In this document: positions 1 through 11,375 of the stretch, in pieces
Layout of the letters: each line of letters begins with the position of its first letter
Position numbering within the stretch: the first letter of the stretch is position 1
Assembly: GCA_963210315.1 (NCBI GenBank)
Contig: OY723315.1
Coordinates: 1,488,001-1,552,000 of the forward strand
Reading direction: 5' to 3'
DNA: 64,000 nucleotides
DNA from: Rhynchopus euleeides
Lineage: Eukaryota; Euglenozoa; Diplonemea; Diplonemida; Diplonemidae
Notes under the pieces: model-generated
Told to the model about the DNA's origin: nothing
Databases searched by the model: none
The model's input: the letters and a program-made list of their open reading frames with translations, nothing else
Program-made: the position numbers and the translations under genes

Positions 1-1324
1 AAGTCACGTACAGTCCATTCCGCCAGCACAGCAACCAGCCTGGTGCCCAGTGCGTGGTTTATTGACCAGAATTGTTGTTGTTCATGTTCTTTGTTCACAG
101 AGCCCGTAGAAGGAAATGAACAGAACCGCTGATCTTGCCCCAAGCAGCCTTGGAACAGATATCAGGTCAGCGAGCAGCCAGAGCTGGCCTCAGACGGTCA
201 CTACTAAACACGCCAGGTTCGTAATACCCTTGCAACACCATCTTAATTCCACACGCCAACATGATCCACGTGATCAGCCGAGGCGAATGGTGGCTTTGTT
301 GCTCACCTGTGGCGGTCTTGTTGACTGGTGTGCTGCAGTGCGCGGGTCGGCGGGCCGTGGCTTGGCGGTGGCGGTCGTCCCGCTCCGCGTCGGGGGCGAG
401 CCCAGGCCCCCTTCCCCAATATGCTGCTGATTTTGATGATTTACGTGGTATTGTGTGAGCGAGATGGGTTCTGTCAGGACGGTGTATGTTGCCGGGGGGG
501 GTGTGGGGCTGCCATTGAGTTGCACGGAGTGTATCAGTGCGTGCATTCTCCCCGGCGCGCGAAGCGCGCCGGGAAACAAATGCGCCACTCCAGCCGCCAA
601 AAAAACAGGGGAAAAAACGACACCCCTACCACTAAAATCGTTACGAAAGAAGTACGAAATACGGGATGTCAATTACACCATTTTGATTTGTGGGTGTTTG
701 TCTGCTTTGCTTTGCTTGATCCCTGGATGAGCTGCAGGTGCAGCTGTTCTGTTGCCACACCTCTGAACAGCAACTCTGATGGCCTTGTGTTGCAGGCCCT
801 TGATGCGGGCATGCCTTGTCTGGATGCTTGCGATCGCCCTTCTGAGGGCAGTCAGATGTGAGATGTGCTCGACTCTTCCAACATTCTTTTAAGTTTCCTT
901 TCCTTGCGCGTGACCTGCTGCTGTGCGTCTGCCTAACCTTCTGCACTGCACCGCACACCACTGTGCGACGACAAGCCGTGCCCAACAGACGGCAGCAGCA
1001 GGAGACCATGTCTCGATCCTTCCACTTCCCTGCTATACCGCCATGGTGCCGACACCATAGCTTGGGATCGTGTATGTGTCTGTCTGTTCTGCATTGTGAT
1101 TCCAGGACGTACTCAGTTGCCATGTCAGCATGCCGCTGTGCCGCTGCTGCTCAGATTGAAAGCCTGACACTTGAATCGGACGTGAGCCCTGCCAATAGCC
1201 TACCCCCCTTTTGTGCATCGTGCATCACTGCAGCGCCACCATGTGTGGACCGCACCACCCACGGCCAGGTGCATTCGCACGTGCATACTTGGCACAAGCC
1301 GGACCGGTGCCTCGAAGGGTCGCC
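1..1324. other. Intergenic region, no gene recognised
   Basis: Overlapping short frames on both strands show no recognisable domain and mixed composition. The one clear structure is a perfect hairpin at 551-573 (10-bp stem CCCGGCGCGC, 3-nt loop). Much of the rest is pyrimidine- or GT-rich, as elsewhere between genes in this window. Confidence 0.5.
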
Positions 1325-1612
1325 ATGCGTGGGGCTGTGACATCGCTGCTGCTGGTGGCGTTGATGGCTTGCTGCGCGGATGCGTACTACTCCAAGTCGA
1401 AGCATGCGAGCCGCGGGAGCTACTACAAGAGCAAGTATGGAGGGAAGGACAAGCACTCCGGCAAGAGCAGCGAGGGCAGTGGCTACCGCAAGAGCAAGAG
1501 CAAGAGCCGGAACAAGAGCAAAAGCAAGAGTAAGAGCAAGAGCAAGGGCGGCAGCTACAAGCGGTGGAAGAACAAGAGCAAGAGCAAGGGCGAGAACAAG
1601 TACGGAGGTGGC

Positions 1613-1644
<32 letters not shown>

Positions 1645-4426
1645 GACGAACAACAAGCACAAGGAGAAGTGCCACACGGCATGGGTGAAGGGGGAGCTGC
1701 CCATGTGCTTCAGCAGCATGAAGGGGTGCCAGAAGAACGGGGAGTGGGGGTGGACGAACCGGATCCACAAGGGGACGGAGTCACTCGAGCTGTGGGCCGG
1801 GGCTGAGAAGTGCGAGACAAGCCGCGGGAAGCTGGCGGGCGGGGCTGTTGTCGAGGTGTCGGACGCTGGGATGGAGGTGACGGTGGAGACGACCCGCGGG
1901 TGGCGGCTGGACGAGGCAGCCATGTGGATCGGCAGCGACAAGCTCCCCGCAAAGTCGTACGGAGAGTACAGCGCGTCGGCCGAGAAGTTCCCGTACAAGA
2001 CGTCGCGCGAGGGGCTGCACAAGTTCCGGTTCCGGAACGGGGCGATGCCGTCGTCGCTGTACCTTGCGATGCACGTCGAGGTGTGCGAGGTGGAGGGGGA
2101 GGAGGCGGGGGAGCGGACGCGGGTGCCGACGCCGTCGCCCGAAGGACCTGAAGGGCCCGAGGCGACTGAGGGGCCTGAGGGTCCGGAGGACGAGTGCGTG
2201 GAGGCGTGGGTGCAGGGGAAGAAGGCACAGTGCTTCCGGGGGATGCGGAACTGCGAGCGGCCGCGCGGGGTGTCGCAGATCGGGTGGACCAACTCTGTGT
2301 CGAAGGGGAGCGAGGTGTTTGAGCTCGTGAGCGGGGCCAAGAAGTGCACCGGGGCGCACGGCGGCTTCACAGCGGGTGAGGTGGAGCTCGAGGTGGAGGG
2401 GTCGGGGGTGGAGGTGACGATCGACCTGGTGGACGGGTGGGCGGTGGAGGAGGCGTCGATGTGGATCGGGCGGACGAAGCTGCCGCAGCGCCGCTACGGG
2501 CGGTTCAGCGCGGTCCCGGCACACTTCCCGTACAAGACCTCGCGCGACGGGCTGCACAAGTTCCGCTTCAGCGGGTCCGTCCCGTCGTGCCTGTACTTCG
2601 CGATGCACGTGAAGGTGTGCCGCGAGAGCACGCCCGCACCGACGCCGATGCCCACTCTGGCGCCCGCCCCCACTGACGTCCCGATGACCAGTGCCCCTGA
2701 CACGGCGGCGCCTGCCGCAACCCCCACGGCGGCCCCCGGCACCGGCACGGTCGAGACGGGTGCGCCGCAGGGCCGCTCCACACTGTCGCCGGGTGCGGGT
2801 GCGACCCCCACGCCGCAGGCGCCTTCGACCTCTGCCCCCGGCACGGTGGCGACGCCTGTGCCGCAGGGCCGTGCCACGCTGGCACCGGGTGCGGGTGAGA
2901 CGGCGACGCCTCCTGAGGGCCCGTCAGCCACGCCTGTGCCGCAGGGCAGTGCGACACTGGCACCGGGTGCGGGTGCGACGCCGACGCCTTCGACTGCAGC
3001 ACCCGGGACGGCGACGACCCCTGTGCCGCAGGGCAGCGCTACGATGGCACCGGGTGCGGGTGCGACACCGATGCCTTCGACTGCAGCACCCGGGACGGCG
3101 ACGACCCCTGTGCCGCAGGGCCGCGCTACGATGGCACCGGGTGCGGGTGAGACGGCGACGCCTCCTGAGGGCCCGTCAGCAACGGGTGCGCCGCAGGGCT
3201 CTTTGACCGTGGCACCGGGTGTGACGACGGGTCCTGCCACCGCCGCCCCCGGCGGTGCAACGACTCCCGCGCCGCAGGGCACTGCCACGCTGGCCCCCGG
3301 TGCCACGCCGGCGCCGGAGTGTGTGGAGGAGACGGTCGACGTTGCTGTGGTGGAGCCCGAGGGCGGGGAGGGCGGTGAGGCTGGCGAGGGTGGGGCCGTC
3401 GACTGGGGCGAGGGGGAGCCCGTGACGGAGGGGATGCCCGCGTGGCCCAGCGCAGGGGGCGAGGGGGAGGAGACGTCGCTGACGAACATCCCCGGTGAGC
3501 TGCGCACGGCGGAGACGAAGGTGTACTTCCCCGTGGACGATGCGGCGATCCCTGCAGGCAGCACGCTGCGCGTGGAGTGCCCCGAGAGCTGCACGGACGC
3601 GCCGTGCGAGGTGGTGATTGCGACATACCACTGCCCCCCGTGCTCGTCGGCGACGAACGGGGGCCTGCCGACACTGCTGCCCGAGGCGGGGTGGAGCGCC
3701 GGGGACTGCGCCCCCACCTTCAAGACCTTCATGCTGGGGAACGAGTTCGCGATGGTGGCGTTCCAGAAGGTGGTGCCTGCCGGGACGGTGCTGGAGACCC
3801 CGCCGCTGGACCAGCCGCTGACGAACGTGGCGGTGTTTGTGCGGCGTGGGGCTGCGGACTGTGGCGCGCTGTCCGACAGCGAGTGCGCACAGCAGGACGA
3901 GTGCGTGTGGGATGCGGCTGCCAGCGGCGAGGGCGGGCTGTGTGTGTCCAACTGGTGCCCTGCTGCGCCTGAGGGTGCGGGTGAGGGCGAGGGCGGTGTG
4001 GGCGTTGCGTGCGGGGAGTGCGTCACCACCGGGCAGCCGGTGCCCCCCACCCCCCCGCTGCCGGAGGGCGGTGAGGGTGGTGAGGGCGGTGTGCCGCTGC
4101 CGGAGGGCGGTGAGGGTGGTGAGGGTGGTGTGCCGCTGCCAGAGGGTGGTGAGGGTGGTGAGGGTGGCATGCCGCTGCCGGAGGGCGGTGAGGGTGGTGA
4201 GGGTGGTGTGCCGCTGCCAGAGGGCGGTGAGGGTGGTGAGGGTGGCATGCCGCTGCCGGAGGGCGGTGAGGGTGGTGAGGGTGGTGTGCCGCTGCCAGAG
4301 GGCGGGAACGGCGGAGAGCCTGGCACCGGCGGCGAAGGTGGCGAGGGCGGTGAGGGTGGCGTGCCCCCCACCCCCCCGCTGCCAGAGGGTGGCGAGGGCG
4401 GTGAGGGTGGTGCCGGGCCGTTCTAG
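1325..4426 (+). CDS. Secreted repeat-rich surface/extracellular matrix protein with duplicated Cys domain
   Basis: This 1033-residue protein probably acts outside the cell or in a cell coat. The ATG at 1325 is chosen over the in-frame ATG at 1211 because it opens directly on a signal peptide (MRGAVTSLLLVALMACCADA). Next come a Lys/Ser-rich basic tract with KSKSK repeats and a poly-Asn run. Two homologous domains of about 120 residues follow, sharing C-x-AW, GWTN, MWIG, FPYKTSR-GLHKFRF and MHV-VC. Then come long Pro/Thr/Ala mucin-like repeats, a Cys-rich domain around 715-890, and a C-terminal block of 13-residue PLPEGGEGGEGG repeats. No transmembrane segment or GPI signal is obvious at the C-terminus. 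The duplicated domain is not one I can name. A matrix or wall role is inferred from the signal peptide, cysteines and low-complexity spacers. Confidence 0.75.
4066..4302 (+). repeat. 39-bp coding tandem repeat (PLPEGGEGGEGG)
   Basis: Six near-identical 39-bp units and one degenerate unit encode 13-residue Gly/Glu repeats at the end of the surface-protein gene. Units alternate between ending in Val and Met. This suggests expansion by unequal exchange and probable length variation between alleles. Confidence 0.85.
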
Positions 4427-5670
4427 GCCTGTCCCTGCAGGGCGCTGCTGTGCGCCGCGTATTATACTTCAACCTGCATGTGTGCCGTGTGCCGCATGCC
4501 TGGTCTTTTCTTTGCACTTGTATGACCATGACCCATGACTCATGACCCCCCATCAGCCCATAGCAACGATCGCAACCACAGCGCCACTCGCTTGGCACCA
4601 TGCAACCGTGTGCAGGCCGGCCCACTCAGCCCCAAACGGCCCGTGTGTCATGCGTGGCGGCTGTGGTGCACACCCCTTCCCTTCCTGGTGTGCCGCTGTG
4701 GCGGTGCGGCGCTTGCGCACAACCCCGACCCCTTGCTTGGGGAACGGAGTCTCCCTCTTTGCTTTTTCACGTCTTATCTTCTTGTCTTCCACACACAACA
4801 CAAGACGTGTTTCGTTTCATTGGCAGCCTTTTCCGTGCGCATCGCGATGCGTGCGAGCTTCTTCACTTTATGCCTGCGTGCGAAATGCACCCCACGGCAC
4901 GAACACACAATTTTTGAAGACCGCTGGGGCTGGCGTGTTCTTGCACCTGATGTGATCGGCCCGTCCCTCTGCGGCGTGTGCCCTGGGCCTGCCGCCGCAC
5001 TTCGCACGGCAGGCCAGGAGGGTGTGCGCCGCAGTTCTATAGACAGCAGGACGGCTGCACAGAAGAGGTGAGAACGGGACACGTCTGTCTCAGCCAACCC
5101 CAGCAGCCAACCACACTGCAGAAAACCGGTGTCCGAAAACAACCCAAGCAAAACATGCACACAGGCACACCGCTTGAAACACAAGAACAGGAGGTGAAAC
5201 TCCTCCAAACCATGAAATATATTCCTTTCCACTTCCACTTCCACACCCCTGCATCCGCATCCATCGGATATCTATTCCCCGCCTCGCCGTTTTCGAGCTG
5301 CCGTGTGCGGGCTGACTGCCCTGCCTCAGGATACAACACGCTTTTCTCCCTCTCTACGAAAGTACCCGATCCACACAAGGCCGCCCCCCCCCCCCCCCTC
5401 CCCTCTCCCGGTCTCCTCTCTACATCCAAGGCCGCATCCCCCCACACCCCCACCCCCATCCCCGCCCCCTCTTGACCACTACCTCGCCTAACACCCAACC
5501 CCCATCCCCCCACCCACCCCCACCCCACTGTAACACCACACCACCAGGTCTACACACACACCACCCACAGCCCCCCCCCCCCCCCCCGGCATGGCAGCAA
5601 TCCCCACCACCCCTCTGTGAAAGCGCGCCCGCCAGCCTCCCCCCGCCACCACCACACACACACGCACGCC
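4427..5670. other. Intergenic region, pyrimidine/CA-rich before next gene
   Basis: No coding domain is recognised. From about 5385 to 5670 the + strand is almost entirely C, CA and CT, with C-runs at 5386-5399 and 5573-5588. It forms a long pyrimidine-rich leader just before the next start codon. Confidence 0.5.
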
Positions 5671-7365
5671 ATGCCCTCGAGAGTTCTCCTCCTGGCGAGA
5701 CACACCGCGGCATGCGCCCCGGTTGCACAGCGGCTGGCCTCCACCGCCACCGCACAGCGGTCCCGCTGCACCGTGCCCCCCGCTGCGCTGCAAGGCGTGC
5801 TTCAGGAGCTCCGAGACCTGCTCCAGGCATGCAGCCTGCTGTCAGCTGACCTACACAGCACAGAAGGGGGATCACACAGCACCCCCTCGGAGCCTGTGAT
5901 AGCGGCTCGGCAGAATCGGCAGGATAAGGAGAATAAACAGAGCCCCCTCGACACCCCCTGGCCTGCAGATCAGGCAGAGGCTGTCCTCAGTGCGCTCGAC
6001 ACCCTCCACCTCGCATGCCGTGTCTCTCGCGACGCGCCGCAGGTCTCGCCCCTCGGGGAGCTGCTGCAGCCCCTGCACAGGCAGCGCCTCTCCTTATTCC
6101 GCGCAGTCGCCTCCGCCCCAGGGGGCAGCCCCGCAGCCCGCCTCCTGGTTCGTGCAGCGGAGCGGCACGGGAGGCCCGCCCGTGGGGGCCCCGCCGCAGC
6201 CGCGGCCTCCCCGCACATCCTCAACAAGCCGGCGTTTCTGGGGTCCCTGCGGGGCGCGCTGCCCCCGGGCAGCCAGGCGGCGCAGGGGCACCCCAACGAG
6301 GCGCTGCTGAGAAGCACCGAGGCAGCGCTGCTGCTGCGCAGCGCCGTGCTGCACTGCGAGGAAGCGCGGGGGAGGCTGGCTGCAACACCCCCACTGCAGG
6401 TGCTGGCGGGGGCGGCCCGATTCGGCTTCCGCGGGTCCCTCCTGTCCGCTGCAGTCCCGCCGCTCCTGAGGCTGCTGCTGATGCCGCGGCGGGGTGCCGG
6501 TGGTGGTGGTGGTGGTGCCCCTCCTCCCGCCCTGCGCCAGGTGTTGGTGGAGGTGCTTCCCCCGGCTCTCCCCGGGCTGGTTGCGTCGCACGCCGCAGCC
6601 CCGCCGGACCTGGTGGCGGCGCTGCTGGCCTGCGGGGGGGGCGAGGCGTTCGCCCGGGAGTGGTGCATCCCGGCGCTGTCGGTGTTTGCGGCGGTGGTGG
6701 ACCCGTCTCTGGCTTCGCCTGCGGCGAAGCAGCTCCGCCTCGCGACGCACCATGCCCTGCAGCAGGTGCGGCAGGCGGTGGAGTCGGGGCAGGGCCCCTC
6801 GGGGCGGGGCGAGGTTGCGGGTGTCGGCTTCCCTGCCTTCACCCACCTCTACCGGGTGGCGACGAAGGGCTGCTTTGCAGAGAGCCTCGCCGTGTTGGCC
6901 CACCTCAGCCAGTCGCGGGCTGCGGTGCTGCGGGCTTGGTTCGACGCCTCCGTTTCCGGGGCGCGCGGCGCGCGGCACGGCACCCTGCTGCTGCCTGCAG
7001 AGGCTGTGGTGGGGTATGAGCTGGCCCTGGGTGGGGGTGTGCTGCTGGGGCTAGCCGAGGGCGCCCTGGCAGAGGGGCACCCCGCTGCGGTGGGGGCGAT
7101 GCCCGATGCGATGCTCGTCCGGCTCGCCGAGGCGTTTGCCGAAGGGGGCGAGGCGACGCGGAGACTCTTCGATCTGATCGAGGCAAGTTTTTCGTGGGAG
7201 GGTGGTGGTCGTGGTGGCGGCGAAGCGATGCGGCTGGGCGAGGCATTTGCCAAATCGCGCGTGGCGATGCACGTCCCGTTCTTCAGAGCTCTGAGGGGGT
7301 CGCTGTCTCCGGGCGCGCAGGTCCCGCCGCTGGTGGATATGCAGTTCAAAGCATGCATGGTGTAG
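5671..7365 (+). CDS. Probable mitochondrial alpha-helical protein, family unknown
   Basis: This 564-residue Ala/Leu/Arg-rich protein resembles no family I can name. The ATG at 5671 is preferred to the in-frame ATG at 5617. It opens on MPSRVLLLARHTAACAPVAQ, an Arg/Ser/Ala-rich stretch without acidic residues that looks like a mitochondrial presequence. Translation from 5617 would add a His/Thr-rich tract that is only translated CA-repeat leader. The body is built of Leu/Ala amphipathic helices with Gly-rich loops (for example around 270-290) and no transmembrane segment. Helical repeats of this sort occur in organellar RNA-binding proteins, but I see no diagnostic PPR, RAP or FAST motif. The gene is a single exon and strongly GC-rich at third positions, which supports real coding. 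Confidence 0.65.
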   Translation: MPSRVLLLARHTAACAPVAQRLASTATAQRSRCTVPPAALQGVLQELRDLLQACSLLSADLHSTEGGSHSTPSEPVIAARQNRQDKENKQSPLDTPWPADQAEAVLSALDTLHLACRVSRDAPQVSPLGELLQPLHRQRLSLFRAVASAPGGSPAARLLVRAAERHGRPARGGPAAAAASPHILNKPAFLGSLRGALPPGSQAAQGHPNEALLRSTEAALLLRSAVLHCEEARGRLAATPPLQVLAGAARFGFRGSLLSAAVPPLLRLLLMPRRGAGGGGGGAPPPALRQVLVEVLPPALPGLVASHAAAPPDLVAALLACGGGEAFAREWCIPALSVFAAVVDPSLASPAAKQLRLATHHALQQVRQAVESGQGPSGRGEVAGVGFPAFTHLYRVATKGCFAESLAVLAHLSQSRAAVLRAWFDASVSGARGARHGTLLLPAEAVVGYELALGGGVLLGLAEGALAEGHPAAVGAMPDAMLVRLAEAFAEGGEATRRLFDLIEASFSWEGGGRGGGEAMRLGEAFAKSRVAMHVPFFRALRGSLSPGAQVPPLVDMQFKACMV

Positions 7366-7734
7366 CTGCACCGCACCTCCCCTCTCCGCCAGGCGAGGGG
7401 GGGCTTTGCACATTGTGTTGTGTGGGCGGTGGTGATCACAATCAAGAGCAAGGCGCCCGTCTGGTCTGTGCTCTCTCTCTCTCTCTCTTTTGCACTACCC
7501 CAAAATCCCGTGTGTGTGTGTTGTGGAAGCGACCAGTGTCATGCAGTTGCGCTCGGTGCAACTTACACGAAACACACAAGGGTACCATGTGTGGAAGCGA
7601 CATCGCATTGTACGAATCAGCAGAACTGAAGTGGCGCGTGAGGGGGAGGGGGGAGGGGGGAAGGGGGGCTCTGGCCTGGCGGCTCTTCTTCCGCTCTGAT
7701 GTGCAGCAGAAGGGCGTGCCACGCCTCCCCTATC

Positions 7735-7815
<81 letters not shown>

Positions 7816-8276
7816 GCTCTGAGCCCCTCCCGCTCTGCCTCTTCTCTGTGCGCCGATTAACGGATTAGATGGTGGGGCACGGCACCGCCACCTTTTTGCG
7901 CTTCTTTCGCCCGGTTGTTTCCGGCAATTCAGGGGTCACCAAAACAACGCCAACCGACATCACCCCCCCCCCCCTTGACCCCCCCTCTCCCCCTCCTTTT
8001 TCTTGGCAGAGAAACGGATGTATTTTTTGACCACCGAACACACCCACCCCACACACCCCTTTGCAGCCCCTCTCCCCCCCCCCCCTCTCCCCCACCACCT
8101 TTACATTTACACACACCCTCACCCCCTCCCTCCCCCCTCTCCCCTCTCCCCCTGCTCTATATCTATAACCTCTCTTCTCCACCCACCCCCACCCCCACCC
8201 CGGCACTCCCCTGCCACCCACCCACCCCCCTCTCTCTCCGAGGCATGCATGGGCGGGTGCCGCTGCACCCCACTCA
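7366..8276. other. Intergenic region with (TC)n and C-rich tracts
   Basis: No gene is recognised. It contains a long pure TC microsatellite (listed separately) and C-rich stretches at 7966-8110 and 8113-8240 leading to the next start codon. The minus-strand frame spanning it is a shadow of the next gene. Confidence 0.5.
7739..7812. repeat. (TC)n microsatellite
   Basis: This is about 37 uninterrupted TC dinucleotides, the longest pure dinucleotide tract in the window. Such tracts are length-unstable. Confidence 0.97.
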
Positions 8277-11200
8277 ATGACAGCCTCTCTCGATGCCCGT
8301 GAGCTGGCGGAGCTGGCCGCCCGCGCCGCCGGCGGTGCCTCATGGGACACGGCGCGCGGGGCTGCCGCCAGCGCCAACACCACCACCTCCTCCTCCTCTT
8401 CCTCCTTTGGATTCCGCGAAGGCGCCGCCGCCACTCCCAATCCGCAACCCCACCGCCAGCACCGCCGCCGCCCCCGCTCGGCGCTAGCCGAGCGGGGCGG
8501 CAGCAGCCACCACCGCGGCAAGCTGGGGCACCACGCCCACCACCACAGCGGCACACGCCGCCCCTCCACATCCCTCTCGCACACGGCTGCCACCGCCTCC
8601 AGCTCCGCCGCCGCCACCCGCTCCAGACGCGGGTCGCGGCAGGGCTCCGCCACACCGCGCCCCGTCAGCGCCGTGCCCCTCGCGACGGTGAGCACGGCAG
8701 CAGCCAACACCACCCCGCCGCTCTGCCCCTCCGAGGCGACCCCCGTGCCGCAAGCCCTGCTGCTCGCGTCGCTGCGTGCCGGGGGGGTGCCTTCAGCGCG
8801 CATCCTCCGGCTCCTCAACGAGAGGGAGGCTGCGGCGCAGCGCGCCGAGCGCGACGCCCTCCGCACCCAGCGCCGCAGGGCCCGCGACAGGGCCCGCCTC
8901 GCGGCGCTCGTCTCCTGCTCGCTCGCAGGGGCAGCGGCTGCCGCCGCTGCCGCAGACGCCGCCAGGGGGTGTGCGGCACCCCTGCAGCAGGGGGGCGGCG
9001 GGGGTGGTGGTGGTGGTGGTGTTGCAGAGCCCCCACTCCACCCCCAGAGCCCCGCCTCGCCTCCCGCTGCCCCAGTGGACTCCTGGGGCGGCGGCGCAGC
9101 CGCCGCGGTGGCGGAGGTGGCGGAGGAGGGTGTGGAGGTGGAGGTGGAGGTGGGGGTGCCGCCCCGTCTGGCGGGGCATGCAGGGAGGTCGTTGCGGACG
9201 CTGGCGATGGAGGCGAAGCGGCTGCCGCCGGATGTGATAGAGCAGCCGGTGTGGGCGCCGCCGCAGCTGATGCACGCCCTGTTTAAGGCGCCCCCGGCGT
9301 CGGGGGGGCGGCAGATCAACCGGATAGGGTCCGACGTGGCGCATGGGGTTCCCAACACCGCGTCGAATGTCACGCTGAAGCGGCTGTGCATACCCCGGGG
9401 GGAGTGGGGTGGGGGCGACGAGGGCTGTGGCAGCCCGCTGTTCTCCCTGCAGGCGAAGGGCGGGGTGGGCGGTGCCCCCAGCAGCACGTCGCCCCGCGAG
9501 GTGCTGGCGCCGCTGTCGCGCGACCTCACCCTGGAGCTGCTCGCAGACTTCTTCAAAACCCACGGCAAGGTCTCCCTGCAGGCCGCCACCGCCCTGGCGG
9601 CTGAGGCCTACGCCGGGTGCGGCGGGTGCCCCGCCAGGCTCCGCTCCCTCCTCGCCCTGCAGTACCCCTCCCACACGCGGCAGCTCGGCTTCATCGCGGA
9701 GTGGGAGGCGGCAGAACAGAGGGCGCGCGAGCCTGCCACACAGAGGGGGGGCATGCCTGGCGGCTCTGCCGCTGACGCCTCTGCGCTGCCGAAGGCACCG
9801 CGGCCCGCCTTCGGCGGGCCGGCTGACGGGGTGTGTGGTGGCAGGGCCCGGAGCAGCAGCAGCAGCAGCATGGCTGCGCGAAGCAGCCGCGCTGCTCCGG
9901 TGTCGGGTGAGAATGATCTTACCGTGGATGATGTGACGGGTGGCGGTGGTGGCGGCCGTCCCCAGGCTGTGTCCCCGACGCGCTGTGCAGCGGATGAGAT
10001 GACAACCTGCAGGCGCCTCGCTGGCAACGAGGGTTCCGCGGAGCAGATGCGGGACAAACGCCTCGCAGAGTCGGGGTCAAACCAGTGGAAGTTCTTCGGC
10101 GGGTCCAGGAGGTGGGCTGCCCAGGGGACCTGCGTGCTGCACATCGTGGACGGCTCTATGGCTAAGGAGGAGGACGGGTTCCTCGGCACCTCGTGGCACA
10201 CGGGGCGGACCACGCAGTACCACTCCAGCGTCTTCTCCGCCGTGGTGGCATCCTCTCCAGGCGACACCATCTCCATCAGCCCCGGGGAGTACCACGAGTC
10301 TGTCACGGTGGTGCACCCCCTCCTCATCACCTCGAGCGATCCTTCACGCAAGTCTGTGATGTGCACCCCTGAAGGGGGGTCGCGCCCCGCGCTGTGCATC
10401 GCAGAGGGTGCGGGGCATGTCGTGGTGGAGAAGATCCACTTCGTGTCGAAGAGCGCGCAGCGCCAGGGCGTGGTGTGCGTGCAGAGCAAGGTGGCGGAGA
10501 TCACCGGCTGCAGCATCGTGGGGTGCGGGGGGTGCACTGTGTCGCTGACCCACGGGACGTCGTGCGTGGTGGAGCAGACCCAGGTCAGCAACACCGGGCG
10601 GGGGTGCGGGTTCCTTATATCGCAGAAGGCACGCCCGGTGGTGCGGCACTGCACTATATCAAAATGCGGTGACTGCGGCATCCTCGTGGAGGGTGCGGGC
10701 ACACAGCCCCTGGTGTGCGGCAACCACATCGTCAACGGGAGGGGTGCCGGGGTTGTGTACACAAAGCGTGCGGCGGGCTGCCTGCGGGACAACGTCGTGG
10801 CGGGGAACTCCTGCGTGGGTGTCATCGTGGAGCACAGCAGCAACCCGGTGGTGACCCTCAACACCATCAGGCGCAACGAGGGTGGCGGGCTGCGCATCGC
10901 AGGCATGGGGACCCGTGGCAGGGTGCTGCGGAACCTCTTCGAGAGCAACGACGAACGGGCCTGCTTTGTGCACGACAGCGCAAAGCCCCACCTGGATGGG
11001 AACCGCTTTGCCGGGGGCGCCTTTGGCGTGGTGTGGGCGGACTCCGGGGCGGGGCTGATGGAGAACTGCACCTTCAGCGGGTTCAGCGTCTTCGGCTGCA
11101 CCTCCCGCGATGGCGGCAGCCCTGTTTGCGTGGGGAATGTGTGGCAGTATGCTGAGCCCGCAGCCGCCTTTGTCGCGAGTGATGACGGGTCTGTGTTTCT

Positions 11201-11375
11201 CCGCGGCAACACATTCTGCGGGGATGCATCGAAGGCTGTCCTGTCGTATGCGGCGCACGCCACGCTGCGCGACAACACCTTCCTGCCGTACGATGAGTTT
11301 GACTCATCAGCCAGCGCGTCCTGCAGTGCATCTGCGTCGTCATGTTGGAGCAGGACAGGCACCCCATCACCCTAG
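8277..11375 (+). CDS. Protein with C-terminal right-handed parallel beta-helix
   Basis: This is a 1032-residue single-exon protein. Residues 1-400 are low complexity (Ser/His/Ala/Gly tracts, basic patches) and probably disordered. A predicted helical segment lies near 415-490. From about 616 to 1010 there are repeating coils of 22-25 residues with the pattern G-ill.g...p.v..N.i (for example GDTISISPGEYHESV, RDNVVAGNSCVGVIVEHSS, RGRVLRNLFESN). This is the right-handed beta-helix (PbH1) signature known from carbohydrate-active enzymes and from FBXO11-type proteins. I see no signal peptide and no F-box, so an intracellular protein with a binding or scaffolding beta-helix is as likely as an enzyme. 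The first ATG is used and follows a long C-rich leader. Confidence 0.75.
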   Translation: MTASLDARELAELAARAAGGASWDTARGAAASANTTTSSSSSSFGFREGAAATPNPQPHRQHRRRPRSALAERGGSSHHRGKLGHHAHHHSGTRRPSTSLSHTAATASSSAAATRSRRGSRQGSATPRPVSAVPLATVSTAAANTTPPLCPSEATPVPQALLLASLRAGGVPSARILRLLNEREAAAQRAERDALRTQRRRARDRARLAALVSCSLAGAAAAAAAADAARGCAAPLQQGGGGGGGGGGVAEPPLHPQSPASPPAAPVDSWGGGAAAAVAEVAEEGVEVEVEVGVPPRLAGHAGRSLRTLAMEAKRLPPDVIEQPVWAPPQLMHALFKAPPASGGRQINRIGSDVAHGVPNTASNVTLKRLCIPRGEWGGGDEGCGSPLFSLQAKGGVGGAPSSTSPREVLAPLSRDLTLELLADFFKTHGKVSLQAATALAAEAYAGCGGCPARLRSLLALQYPSHTRQLGFIAEWEAAEQRAREPATQRGGMPGGSAADASALPKAPRPAFGGPADGVCGGRARSSSSSSMAARSSRAAPVSGENDLTVDDVTGGGGGGRPQAVSPTRCAADEMTTCRRLAGNEGSAEQMRDKRLAESGSNQWKFFGGSRRWAAQGTCVLHIVDGSMAKEEDGFLGTSWHTGRTTQYHSSVFSAVVASSPGDTISISPGEYHESVTVVHPLLITSSDPSRKSVMCTPEGGSRPALCIAEGAGHVVVEKIHFVSKSAQRQGVVCVQSKVAEITGCSIVGCGGCTVSLTHGTSCVVEQTQVSNTGRGCGFLISQKARPVVRHCTISKCGDCGILVEGAGTQPLVCGNHIVNGRGAGVVYTKRAAGCLRDNVVAGNSCVGVIVEHSSNPVVTLNTIRRNEGGGLRIAGMGTRGRVLRNLFESNDERACFVHDSAKPHLDGNRFAGGAFGVVWADSGAGLMENCTFSGFSVFGCTSRDGGSPVCVGNVWQYAEPAAAFVASDDGSVFLRGNTFCGDASKAVLSYAAHATLRDNTFLPYDEFDSSASASCSASASSCWSRTGTPSP

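Noticed and set aside
2494-4371. 625-codon minus ORF
   Set aside because: Antisense shadow of the repeat region of the surface-protein gene.
7865-9589. 574-codon minus ORF
   Set aside because: Antisense shadow of the GC-rich beta-helix gene; low-complexity translation.
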